DNA from: Oscillospiraceae bacterium
Lineage (GTDB): Bacteria > Bacillota > Clostridia > Oscillospirales > Oscillospiraceae
Assembly (NCBI GenBank): GCA_910575505.1
Contig: CAJTFK010000002.1
Coordinates: 1-64,000, forward strand
Length of the DNA stretch: 64,000 nucleotides
Reading direction: 5' to 3'
Shown here: positions 1 to 8,209 of the stretch, one piece after another
Layout of the letters: every line of letters starts with the position of its first letter
How positions within the stretch are numbered: position 1 is the first letter of the stretch
Notes under the pieces: model-generated
Database searches by the model: none
Seen by the model: the letters and a program-made list of their open reading frames with translations, nothing else
What the model was told of the DNA's origin: nothing
Program-made: the position numbers and the translations under genes

Positions 1-515
1 TGGTTTCCCTTCTTCACCGAGTGCATTTCCGGATCCCGTTTTTTCTCCGCGTTTTTTGTAGAGCTGGGTGCGCTGATCAGCGTGGCGTCTACGATGCTGC
101 CGCCCCGCATCATCCGCCCAGCCCCTTCCAGGCAGCGGTTGATTTCGTCAAAAAACAGCTTGCCGATGCCCTTCTCCTCCAACAGATGCCGAAAGTGCAG
201 CAGGGTCGTGGCGTCCGGGACATCCTGCTCGAAAAAGTTGATCCCCATAAATTTGCGCATAGCATAGCTGTCATAAATTGCGTCCTCTACGCCTTCATCG
301 GATAAGCTGAACCAGCATTGCAGCAGATACATCCGCAGCATGGTTTCTATCTCAATCGGCGGACGGCCGCGTTTCCCGGTTGGATAGTGGGGGACGACCA
401 GCGATACCCATTCCTCCCATGGGATGATCTCGTCCATGATTTCCAGAAATTCTTCCCGTTTTGTTTTCTTTTTCCGGCATCTGTATTCCATATCGCTAAA
501 ACTTTCCTGTTTCAT
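1..515 (-). CDS. IS5-family transposase, N-terminal part (cut by window edge)
   Basis: The frame is open from an ATG at 515 to the left edge, about 171 codons, with no stop in the window. It reads MKQESFSDMEYRCRKKKTKR at the start. Further in are the IS5-type N-terminal region (GRPPIEIETMLRMYLLQ, then FSLSDEGVEDAIYDS) and IVDATLISAPSSTKN, which contains the first Asp of the DDE catalytic triad. The remaining catalytic Asp and Glu would lie off the left edge. The role is cut-and-paste transposition of an insertion sequence. The sequence just upstream of the gene (516-600) is AT-rich and probably contains one end of the element, but I could not fix an inverted repeat without the other end. Confidence 0.9.
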   Translation of the reverse strand, partial: MKQESFSDMEYRCRKKKTKREEFLEIMDEIIPWEEWVSLVVPHYPTGKRGRPPIEIETMLRMYLLQCWFSLSDEGVEDAIYDSYAMRKFMGINFFEQDVPDATTLLHFRHLLEEKGIGKLFFDEINRCLEGAGRMMRGGSIVDATLISAPSSTKNAEKKRDPEMHSVKKGN

Positions 516-582
516 ACCCCGCGCCCCCTTTTCCTTATTTTATCACATCTTCTATCATTTCGGGGAATTAAATCAGCGTTTC

Positions 583-604
583 CCTAATTCCTCATTCCTG
601 ATTG
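583..604. repeat. Short ATTCCTAATTCC-type dispersed repeat
   Basis: Contains CCTAATTCCTCATTCCTGATT. Related strings occur near 24931-24975, 57527-57545 and 59822-59878, always between genes. Function unknown. Confidence 0.5.
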
Positions 605-622
605 AAACGAAGGAGGTTTCCC

Positions 623-1234
623 ATGCCCCACATTCCCCAGGGCCCCACTGCCGCCCTGGAGCTGGAGCGCTTTCAGTCTGCTCTGGAGGCCGCCCTGCTC
701 CCCTCTCCGGATTACGACGCCGCCCGCTGGCTATACGTCCCCAACACCTATTCGGAATACCGCTATATTCTGGGCACCCGCGGAAAAAAGCCCCTGATCT
801 GTGTGGGCATCAATCCCTCCACTGCCGCGCCGGACGCCCTGGACCCCACGCTCCAGTCCGCCCAGCGCATTGCCCTGGCCAACGGCTATGACAGCTTCCT
901 GATGTTCAATGTCTACGCCCAGCGGGCCACCCGGCCCGACGATATGGAACGGCTCTTGAACCGGGACCTTCACGAGGAAAACCGGAAGGCCTTCCGCTAT
1001 CTGCTGTCCCTGTCGGAGCGGCCCGCCGTGTGGGCCGCCTGGGGAAACATCATCGAAAAGCGGGACTATCTCATGGATTGCATGCGGGACTTTGCCGCCG
1101 ACGGGCAGGCCGTTGGCGCCCGCTGGTTCACGGCAGGGCCCCCGCTGAAATCCGGCCACCCCCACCATCCTCTCTATCTCAGGCGGGACACGCCCCTGCT
1201 GGACTTCGATATCCTGGCCTATCTGGCGCGCTGA
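623..1234 (+). CDS. DUF1643 domain-containing protein
   Basis: A 203-residue protein. ATG 623 is preceded by a good ribosome site (AAGGAGG at 610-616); a TTG further upstream at 602 has no such support. The DUF1643 signature is visible: ICVGINPSTA near residue 55, then a run with a conserved Asp-Pro-Thr, and FNVYAQRATRPDDM near residues 95-108, followed by WAAWGN. DUF1643 proteins are cytoplasmic and biochemically uncharacterised. The gene is monocistronic, lies next to an IS5-like element, and converges on glgP across a shared terminator. Confidence 0.88.
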   Translation: MPHIPQGPTAALELERFQSALEAALLPSPDYDAARWLYVPNTYSEYRYILGTRGKKPLICVGINPSTAAPDALDPTLQSAQRIALANGYDSFLMFNVYAQRATRPDDMERLLNRDLHEENRKAFRYLLSLSERPAVWAAWGNIIEKRDYLMDCMRDFAADGQAVGARWFTAGPPLKSGHPHHPLYLRRDTPLLDFDILAYLAR

Positions 1235-1270
1235 TGTCCCGTGCAGTCCCCGCGGTCCCGGACACGGCGC

Positions 1271-1312
1271 AAAAAGAAGCCTTCCGCTTTCGCGGAAGGC
1301 TCTTTTGATTTT
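1271..1312. terminator. Bidirectional intrinsic terminator (DUF1643 gene / glgP)
   Basis: Perfect 10-bp stem AGCCTTCCGC / GCGGAAGGCT (1278-1301) with a T-rich tract on the right and an A-run on the left. It can therefore stop both converging genes. Confidence 0.85.
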
Positions 1313-1347
1313 GCTATTGATATACTGTTTTCCGGCCGGCAGCCGCC

Positions 1348-3777
1348 TTAGCGATGGGGCACATGCCAGATATTGTCCGCGTACTCCGCAATGGAGCGGT
1401 CGGCGGCAAAGATGCCGCTGCGGGCAATGTTGTGCAGGCTCATGCGGTTCCACTGTTCGGGATCCGCATAGGTTTCCACCATCTTCCGCTCAGCATCGCA
1501 GTAGCTCTCGAAATCCGCCAGCAGCAGATATTCGTCGGCAGGACTGCCGCCCATTCCCTGAAGCAGGCGCTGATACAGGTCTTCGTAACGGACGCCGTCC
1601 CGGAACCCGGTGCGCAGGGCATCCATGGCCCGGCGGAGCCGTGCGTCCTTGTTGTAGTAGCGCTGGGGCACATAGCCCTCCCGCTTCAGCTGCTGCACCT
1701 CGTCGGCATGGAGACCGAAGAGGAACATGTTCTCGTCTCCCAGAACACTGTGCATTTCCACGTTGGCGCCGTCCAGGGTGCCGATGGTCAGCGCTCCGTT
1801 CATCATGAACTTCATATTGCCGGTACCGCTGGCTTCCTTTCCGGCCGTGGAAATCTGCTGGCTGACCTCGCTGGCGGGCATCAGAATCTCCGCCAGGGAC
1901 ACCCGGTAGTTCTCCAGGAACACCACCTGAAGTTTGTCCTTGCAGATGGGGTCGTGGGCAATCTGGTCCGCCAGGGAGTTGATGAGGCGGATGATCCGCT
2001 TGGCCACCTCATAGCCCGGAGCGGCCTTTGCTCCGAAGAGGAAAGCACGGGGCTGCCGGATAAAGCCGGGTTCGTCCTGGAGGCGCTGGTACAGGGCGAT
2101 GATGTGCAGCACGTTCAGCAGCTGCCGCTTGTACTCGTGGAGGCGCTTGGACTGCACGTCGAAAATAGCGTCCGGGTTCAGAATCACGCCCCGGCTCTTC
2201 TTGGCGTGGGCCACAAAGGCCTTCTTGTTCTCATACTTGATTTCCGCCAGCCGCTTCAGCACGGTCCTGTCGTCGGCGTAGGCGTCCAGCTTCTGGAGAA
2301 CGGAGGCGTCGGAGAGGTAGTCGTCGCCGCCGGTCAGCTCCTTGATGAGTCCGTCCAGACCGGGGTTGATCTCGCTGAGCCAGCGGCGGTGATCTATGCC
2401 GTTGGTCACGTTCTGGAACTTCCAGGGCTCCATCTGATAGGCGTTTTTAAACACGTCCTGCTTCAGAATATCGGAGTGCAGTCCGCTGACGCCGTTGACC
2501 GCCATGCCGCCGGCAATGCAGAGGTTGGCCATCCGCACCTCGCCGTCCCAGATAATGGCCATGTTCTGGGTTTTGCCGGGGTCGTGGTAATAGGCCTCGA
2601 CCTTTTTCTGCCAGCGGGCGGAAATCTCCTGAATAATCTGGTAAATCCGGGGCAGGCGGCGCTCCATCAGGGTCTGGGGCCAGCGCTCCAGCGCCTCGGC
2701 CAGAACGGTGTGGTTTGTGTAGGCCACGGACTGCGTGGTGATGCTCCAGGCCTCGTCCCAGTCCATGCCCGTATCGTCAATGAGAATCCGCATCAGCTCC
2801 GGAATCACCAATGTGGGATGGGTGTCGTTAATCTGGATGACGTTTTTCTCATGGAAGTTTTTCAGCGTTCCATAGGTATCCAGATGCTTGGCGGTGATGG
2901 ACTGGATGGTGGCGGAGACAAAGAAATACTGCTGTTTCAGCCGGAGGGACTTGCCCTCCATGTGGTTGTCCTCGGGATAGAGAACCTTGGCAATAGCCTC
3001 GGCCATGGCCTGTTCCTCGGCAGCCTTCAGGTACTCGCCCCGGCCGAAGAGGCTCATATCCATAGCCTTGGTGGGCCGGGCGTCCCACAGACGCAGGACG
3101 TTCACATGGTCGGTGCCGTAACCGGCAATCTCCATGTCATAGGGCACCGCCAGCACGGTGGTGGCGTTTTCATTGACGGTGTGGAGGTAACCGTCGGCCC
3201 AGAACTCCCGGACGGTGCCGCCAAAGGAGACCTGCTGTGCCTCGGCGGGCTTGGGCAGCAGCCAGGCGGCTCCCAGGTCCTTCCAGTGGTCGGGGAGCTC
3301 CACCTGCTGGCCCTCCACAATTTTCTGCTTGAACAGTCCCAGCTCATAGCAGATGGAATAGCCGGTGGCAGGAATCTCCAGGGTGGTCATGGAATCCAGA
3401 TAGCAGGCGGCCAGACGGCCCAGACCGCCGTTGCCAAGGGCGGCGTCGGGCTCCATCTCAAAGATGTCTCCGGATTTGAACCCCAGGTGCTCCAGGGCTT
3501 CCTTCAGCTGGGGCAGAACCCCCAGGTTATAGGCGTTTTTCATCAGGCTCCGGCCCATCAGGAATTCCATGGACAGGTAATGGACCTGCTTTTTCTTGTT
3601 CTGGCGGGTCTTCTTCCGGGTCTCCACCTCCCGCAGAGCCATCACGTCCCGCAGGACCAGCGCACTGGCCCGCATCATTTCACCGTCGGTGGCCTCCTCC
3701 GGCGTTTTGCCGAAGTTGGTCATCAGCTTGGCGTTCAGCGCCTCTTCCAGTGTCTTCGTCGTAAATGCTGTACTCAT
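1348..3777 (-). CDS. glgP: Glycogen/alpha-glucan phosphorylase
   Basis: An 809-residue glycosyltransferase family 35 enzyme of normal length. It releases glucose-1-phosphate from the ends of glycogen or maltodextrin, in the cytoplasm. The pyridoxal-phosphate lysine lies in EASGTGNMKF, close to the C-terminal third. The N-terminal part shows YLSMEFLMGRSL and GNGGLGRLAACY, typical of the family. It lies 9 bp downstream of glgA and is probably co-transcribed with it from the promoter at 5771-5799. It completes a synthesis-plus-mobilisation locus. Transcription ends at the shared hairpin at 1278-1301. Confidence 0.97.
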   Translation of the reverse strand: MSTAFTTKTLEEALNAKLMTNFGKTPEEATDGEMMRASALVLRDVMALREVETRKKTRQNKKKQVHYLSMEFLMGRSLMKNAYNLGVLPQLKEALEHLGFKSGDIFEMEPDAALGNGGLGRLAACYLDSMTTLEIPATGYSICYELGLFKQKIVEGQQVELPDHWKDLGAAWLLPKPAEAQQVSFGGTVREFWADGYLHTVNENATTVLAVPYDMEIAGYGTDHVNVLRLWDARPTKAMDMSLFGRGEYLKAAEEQAMAEAIAKVLYPEDNHMEGKSLRLKQQYFFVSATIQSITAKHLDTYGTLKNFHEKNVIQINDTHPTLVIPELMRILIDDTGMDWDEAWSITTQSVAYTNHTVLAEALERWPQTLMERRLPRIYQIIQEISARWQKKVEAYYHDPGKTQNMAIIWDGEVRMANLCIAGGMAVNGVSGLHSDILKQDVFKNAYQMEPWKFQNVTNGIDHRRWLSEINPGLDGLIKELTGGDDYLSDASVLQKLDAYADDRTVLKRLAEIKYENKKAFVAHAKKSRGVILNPDAIFDVQSKRLHEYKRQLLNVLHIIALYQRLQDEPGFIRQPRAFLFGAKAAPGYEVAKRIIRLINSLADQIAHDPICKDKLQVVFLENYRVSLAEILMPASEVSQQISTAGKEASGTGNMKFMMNGALTIGTLDGANVEMHSVLGDENMFLFGLHADEVQQLKREGYVPQRYYNKDARLRRAMDALRTGFRDGVRYEDLYQRLLQGMGGSPADEYLLLADFESYCDAERKMVETYADPEQWNRMSLHNIARSGIFAADRSIAEYADNIWHVPHR

Positions 3778-3786
3778 TCGTCTACC

Positions 3787-5670
3787 TTATTCCGCCTTTT
3801 TCTTCTTGGCGGTTCCTTTCTTAGCGGACTTGGCGCCGGTCTTTCCGGCCTTTTTAGAAGCCTTTTCCCCAGACTTCTCTGCGGATTTGGCTGTCTTGCG
3901 GGTTTTCTTGGGGGTCTCCTCTGCGGGAGCGGTCTCCGCAGGAGTCTCCTCCGCGGGAGCAGCCTCTACAGGGGGCTCCTCCACGGGAGCGGTCTTCACA
4001 GGGGGCTCCTCCGCGGGAGCGGTCTTCACAGGGGGCTCCTCCACGGGAGCGGTCTTCACAGGGGGCTCCTCCGCGGAAGCGGTCTTCACAGGGGGCTCCT
4101 CCGCGGAAGCGGTCTTCACAGGGGGCTCCTCCGCGGGAGCGGTCTCTACAGGGACCGGAGCCTCCTCAAAAGGGTGGGCTTCCTCCTCGCCCCGGGCGGT
4201 GTCCACCCGGGCCGTGTCCTTCCGGACGGGCCACTCAATGCCGGTGATGGTGGAATAAATCCGCAGATATTCCCGAGCGCTTCTGGCCCAGCTGAAATCG
4301 CCGGCCATGGCCCGCTGGCGCAGACGAGCGAAGACGTCGGGATAATCCTTGTAGAGATAAACGGCTTCCCGGATGACGTGGAGCATATCGCCGCTGGAAT
4401 AGTTGGCAAAGGAGAAGCCGTTCCCGGCGTCCCGCCAGGACTCGCAGGGCTGAACGGTGTCCCGCAGCCCGCCGGTCTCCCGGACGATGGGCACCGTGCC
4501 GTATCTCATGGCGATCATCTGGCTCAGGCCGCAGGGCTCACTCTTGGAAGGCATCAGGAACAGGTCCGCGCCGGCATAGATGGACATGGACAGCGCCTCG
4601 TTATAGTCCAGGTTCACGGACATCCGGCCGGGATACTGCTGGGCGGCCCAGTGGAAGAACTCCTCATAGCGCTGGTCGCCGGTGCCCAGAACCACCATCT
4701 GAATGGGCAGCTCCATCATATCGTGGAGCACCTCGCAGATCAGGTCCAGACCCTTGTGGGATACCAGACGGCTGACAATGGCCACAATGGGCGTATGGGG
4801 CTCCTGCCGCAGGCCTGTCATCCTCTGGAGCTCAGCCTTGCACTCATCCTTGCCGGTCATATCCTCGGCAGAGAAGGTCTTTTTGATATGTCCGTCGGTT
4901 CTGGGGTCATAGAGCTTCATATCAATGCCATTGAGCACGCCATAGAGCTTGTTGGAGCATTGGCGCATGATGCTTTCCATGCGGTGGGCAAAGAACGGCA
5001 TTTTCAGCTCGTTGGCATAAGTAGGAGACACGGCGTTCACCGCGTCGGAGCAGAGAATGGCGCCCTTGAGCAGGTTCACATCTCCGTCCATCAGGATGGT
5101 GCCGTCATCGGCCCAGCCGTGATCCAGACCGAAGAGATCTCCCAGGACAAAGGGATTGTAGCGGCCCTGATATTCGATGTTATGAATGGTAAGCACCGTC
5201 CGGATGGAGCGGTAGCGGTCCTCACGAACGCCGTCGTCCTTCAGATAGATGGGAACCAGGGCGGCCTGCCAGTCGTTGCAGTGAATCACCTCGGGCCAGA
5301 ATTTGAGGTGGTCCAGCATCCGGACCACGGCCCGGGAGAAGAAGCCGAAGCGCTCGCCGTCGTCGGCCTGGCCATAGAGTGCACCCCGGTTGAAGTACTG
5401 CTCATTGTCCAGGAAATACCAGGTCACGCCGTCCTGCTCCAGGGAAAACAGGCCGCAGTAGCTGTGCCGCCAGGCCAGGTCCACGTAATCATAGCACTCG
5501 AATTTCAGCCTGTCGCCGAACTGGACGCGGACCCGGTCGTACAAAGGCAGGATCACGGCCACCTCGGCGCCCTGTTCCGCCAGCGCGGGAGGCAGGGAAC
5601 CCGCCACATCCGCAAGCCCGCCGGTTTTGCAGAAGGGAACGGCCTCGCTGGTCACATACAGAATTTTCAT
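3787..5670 (-). CDS. glgA: Glycogen synthase with repetitive charged C-terminal tail
   Basis: ADP-glucose-dependent glycogen synthase (GT5) of 627 residues; ordinary GlgA is about 475-490. The N-terminal ADP-glucose site KTGGLADV is at residues 15-22, and the C-terminal catalytic region contains SKSEPCGLSQ. The enzyme core ends near residue 490. After it come about seven decamers of the type EEPPVKTAPA (residues about 515-585), then a Lys/Ala-rich stretch (586-627) ending in KKKKAE, similar in composition to histone H1 tails. The repeats are encoded by a 30-bp DNA repeat at about 3948-4150. The tail looks disordered; its role is unknown (tethering, condensation or binding of a polyanion are possibilities). 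GlgB in this locus has a comparable tail. Confidence 0.96.
   Translation of the reverse strand: MKILYVTSEAVPFCKTGGLADVAGSLPPALAEQGAEVAVILPLYDRVRVQFGDRLKFECYDYVDLAWRHSYCGLFSLEQDGVTWYFLDNEQYFNRGALYGQADDGERFGFFSRAVVRMLDHLKFWPEVIHCNDWQAALVPIYLKDDGVREDRYRSIRTVLTIHNIEYQGRYNPFVLGDLFGLDHGWADDGTILMDGDVNLLKGAILCSDAVNAVSPTYANELKMPFFAHRMESIMRQCSNKLYGVLNGIDMKLYDPRTDGHIKKTFSAEDMTGKDECKAELQRMTGLRQEPHTPIVAIVSRLVSHKGLDLICEVLHDMMELPIQMVVLGTGDQRYEEFFHWAAQQYPGRMSVNLDYNEALSMSIYAGADLFLMPSKSEPCGLSQMIAMRYGTVPIVRETGGLRDTVQPCESWRDAGNGFSFANYSSGDMLHVIREAVYLYKDYPDVFARLRQRAMAGDFSWARSAREYLRIYSTITGIEWPVRKDTARVDTARGEEEAHPFEEAPVPVETAPAEEPPVKTASAEEPPVKTASAEEPPVKTAPVEEPPVKTAPAEEPPVKTAPVEEPPVEAAPAEETPAETAPAEETPKKTRKTAKSAEKSGEKASKKAGKTGAKSAKKGTAKKKKAE
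3948..4150. repeat. 30-bp in-frame tandem repeat inside glgA
   Basis: About six to seven near-identical 30-bp units with the core GGGGGCTCCTCCGCGGGAGC alternate between tail variants (Ala/Val, Pro/Ser). They keep the glgA frame, so copy number should be free to vary. Confidence 0.9.
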
Positions 5671-5770
5671 ACACTTAACTCCTTTTTACAGCTCCCCCGG
5701 CCCCAGGCAGCCCGCTGAAAGCCGGGCTTGTCGAACAGTCAGGGAACGTTGTCGGTGCGGTGATACCCTT

Positions 5771-5799
5771 ATTATACCAAATCACAGAGGCCGGGTCAA
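5771..5799 (-). promoter_or_regulatory. Sigma-A promoter for glgA-glgP
   Basis: On the minus strand TTGACC, a 17-bp spacer and TATAAT precede glgA by about 100 nt. Together with the hairpin after glgD, this suggests that glgAP is a separate transcription unit from glgBCD. Confidence 0.75.
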
Positions 5800-5815
5800 T
5801 CCGGCCTTTCAATCA

Positions 5816-5846
5816 GAAAAGGGGGACGAGGCCGCCCCCCTTTTAT
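5816..5846 (-). terminator. Hairpin after glgD
   Basis: On the minus strand a G5-6/C5 stem is followed by TTTTC (AAAAGGGGGGC ... CCCCCTTTTC), just past the glgD stop. It is likely to be at least a partial terminator. Confidence 0.6.
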
Positions 5847-5851
5847 TGAAA

Positions 5852-6964
5852 TTACACCTTACTGCCCTTGGAGAGGACGATGGGGTAGGTGGCATGACCC
5901 ATTAAGGTGCGGCCCTCCAGGACCTCCACGTCCTTGTCTGCAATGATATAGCTCAGCTGAGCGCCTTTGCGGATGACACATTCCTTGAAAATCACGCAGT
6001 TGCGCACCACCGCGCCGCTCTCCACCGTCACACCGGGGAAGAGAATGGAGTTCTCCACCACGCCCTCGATGGAACAGCCGTCTCCGAACAGGGAGTTGAC
6101 GCACCGTCCGCCCGCGCCCACATAGGTGGAGCTGAGGTCGGCGTTCTTGGCCCGGATGGGCCGCCGGGGATGGAAGAGATCCGCACGGATGGCGGGATCC
6201 AGCAGCTGCATGCTGCGGTCATAATACTCCTGTACGGAGCGAATCTGAGCAGCATAGCCCTTCCAGATGTAGCTCTGAATCTTCAGCGCGTCCCGCCGGG
6301 CCTGGAGCACGTCGGCGCGCCAGCTGATCTGATCCTTGGCGGCGCAGTCGTCCACCAGCTCCAGCAGCAGCTTCTTGGACACGATATAGGTGCCCAGGCC
6401 CCGGAGGCCCCTGGGCGTATGGGGATGAATGAAGACCTCCGTAATCCGGCCGCCCTCGCCCACCTGGAAATAGGTTCCGTCCTCGGTCATGAAGCTGTCG
6501 TTGGCACAGACCACCGTGATGTCCGCGCCGGATTTCACGTGGCTCTCATAAATCTCCTTTACGGGCAGGTTCGCCACCAGGTCGCCGTCCATCATCACCA
6601 CATAGTCCTGACGGATGCCCTCCAGATAGCTGCGCACCGCGGTCATGGCCTCGATATGGCCCCGATAGGGCATGGCGCCCCAGTCGCCTCTGTAGTTGAA
6701 GGGAGGCAGCAGCCGCAGGCCGCCGCGCTTGCGGGAGAGATCCCAGTCCTTGCCGGTGCCCAGGTGGTCCAGCAGGCTCTGATAATGCCCATGGAGAATG
6801 ATGCCCACGTCGGTGGCCCCGGCGTTCACCAGGTTGGACAGGGCGAAGTCCACCGCCCGGAACCGTCCGCCGAAGGGAATGGAGGCGGAGGAGCGGATGG
6901 AGCCCAGCTCCTGAAGGTCCCCGCGGCGCTCATAGGCGAAAATGATTCCATGCAGTCCTTTCAT
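5852..6964 (-). CDS. glgD: GlgD, glucose-1-phosphate adenylyltransferase regulatory subunit
   Basis: A 370-residue GlgC paralog. It keeps the nucleotidyltransferase fold and the C-terminal left-handed beta-helix. At the N-terminus the G-rich nucleotide loop of GlgC ([10 protein letters not shown]) is replaced by [12 protein letters not shown], so the subunit should be catalytically weak or inactive, as known for Firmicute GlgD. It forms a hetero-oligomer with GlgC and increases its activity. The start overlaps the glgC stop by 4 bp (ATGA), indicating translational coupling. Confidence 0.94.
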   Translation of the reverse strand: MKGLHGIIFAYERRGDLQELGSIRSSASIPFGGRFRAVDFALSNLVNAGATDVGIILHGHYQSLLDHLGTGKDWDLSRKRGGLRLLPPFNYRGDWGAMPYRGHIEAMTAVRSYLEGIRQDYVVMMDGDLVANLPVKEIYESHVKSGADITVVCANDSFMTEDGTYFQVGEGGRITEVFIHPHTPRGLRGLGTYIVSKKLLLELVDDCAAKDQISWRADVLQARRDALKIQSYIWKGYAAQIRSVQEYYDRSMQLLDPAIRADLFHPRRPIRAKNADLSSTYVGAGGRCVNSLFGDGCSIEGVVENSILFPGVTVESGAVVRNCVIFKECVIRKGAQLSYIIADKDVEVLEGRTLMGHATYPIVLSKGSKV

Positions 6965-8166
6965 TTGGACACCTCCTCACCTTTGCTGTTCAGCATGATG
7001 CCGGCCCTGACCGCTCTGCCCTCGGGCAGCTCGCACTGAGGCGCCAGAACCGTCAGCCCCCAGCCCTCAGGCGTGTTCTCCGGCGTACCGCCCACGTGGC
7101 AGTCTCTGCCGATTCTGCAGTTCTCACCCAGGATGGCGTATTCCACCACCGCGCCCGGCTCCACAACCACGCCGGGGAAGAGAACGGAATAGCGAACCGC
7201 AGCGCCCTCGCCCACCGTCACATTGGGGGAGAGCACAGAATTCTCCACCGTACCCTCCAGAACGCTGCCCCGGTTCATGGCGCTGTGGGTCACTCTGGAC
7301 CCCGCGCCCAGGAAGGCCGGCGGCGCGCTGACGGACCGGGCATAGATGGGCCAGGACTGGTCCCGCAGGTCCAGGCCGGACTCGGGGGCCAGCATGTCCA
7401 TGTTGGCGTCCCACAGGGATTCCAGGGTGCCCACGTCCTTCCAGTAGCCGTCAAACCGGTAGGCGGCCATCCGCTCCTGATTGTTCAGCATATTGGGAAT
7501 GATGTTCTTGCCGAAATCATTCTCGGAACCGGGGTCCGCCTCGTCCTCGGTGAGGTACTGGCGCAGGGCCTTCCAGGAAAAGACGTAAATGCCCATGGAG
7601 GCCAGATTGCTCTTGGGCTCCTTGGGTTTTTCCGCGAACTCGGTAATCATGTCGTCGGCGTTCACGCTCATGATGCCGAAGCGGGGTGCCTCGGCCCAGG
7701 GCACCTCCATCACGGAGATGGTGCAGGCGGCGTCGGCCTCCTTGTGGCGGGCCACCATTTTGGAATAGTCCATTTTGTAGATGTGGTCGCCGGAGAGAAT
7801 CACCACATACTCCGGGTCGTACATGTCGATAAAGCCGATATTCTGGTAGATGGCGTTGGCCGTGCCCTTGTACCAGGTGCCGCCCTTGCTGCCCTGATAG
7901 GGGGGCAGGATGTGGACGCCGCCGCTGGACCCGTCCAGGTCCCAGGGCTGGCCGCTGCCGATATAGCCGTTCAGCTCCAGGGGGCGGTACTGGGTCAGCA
8001 CGCCCACCGTGTCGATGCCGGAGTTGGTGCAGTTGGACAGGGGAAAGTCAATGATGCGGTACTTGCCGCCGAAGGGTACGGCGGGCTTTGCCATGTCTCC
8101 GGTGAGGACGTACAGACGGCTGCCCTGTCCTCCGGCCAGCAGCATGGCCACACATTCTTTCTTCAT
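6961..8166 (-). CDS. glgC: Glucose-1-phosphate adenylyltransferase, catalytic subunit
   Basis: A 401-residue ADP-glucose pyrophosphorylase that makes ADP-glucose from ATP and glucose-1-phosphate, the committed step of glycogen synthesis. The motif [10 protein letters not shown] is near residue 10, [15 protein letters not shown] follows at about 27-41, and the Asp of [10 protein letters not shown] is present. Length is normal. It is followed by glgD with a 4-bp overlap and preceded by glgB with a gap of about 43 bp that has no obvious promoter. Confidence 0.97.
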   Translation of the reverse strand: MKKECVAMLLAGGQGSRLYVLTGDMAKPAVPFGGKYRIIDFPLSNCTNSGIDTVGVLTQYRPLELNGYIGSGQPWDLDGSSGGVHILPPYQGSKGGTWYKGTANAIYQNIGFIDMYDPEYVVILSGDHIYKMDYSKMVARHKEADAACTISVMEVPWAEAPRFGIMSVNADDMITEFAEKPKEPKSNLASMGIYVFSWKALRQYLTEDEADPGSENDFGKNIIPNMLNNQERMAAYRFDGYWKDVGTLESLWDANMDMLAPESGLDLRDQSWPIYARSVSAPPAFLGAGSRVTHSAMNRGSVLEGTVENSVLSPNVTVGEGAAVRYSVLFPGVVVEPGAVVEYAILGENCRIGRDCHVGGTPENTPEGWGLTVLAPQCELPEGRAVRAGIMLNSKGEEVSK

Positions 8167-8209
8167 GTTTTCGCTCCTTTGACTGTTTTTTCGCCTCGGT
8201 CTGTTCGCT

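Noticed and set aside
1354-5718. Very long open frame antisense to glgP and glgA (over 1400 codons)
   Set aside because: It follows the codon bias of the two well-supported genes on the other strand, is low-complexity (Gly/His/Val-rich) and has no domain. GC-rich genes create such shadows; the same applies to antisense frames opposite glgB, groEL, comEC, the GTPase-nuclease gene, the EF-G-like gene and the DUF4127 gene.
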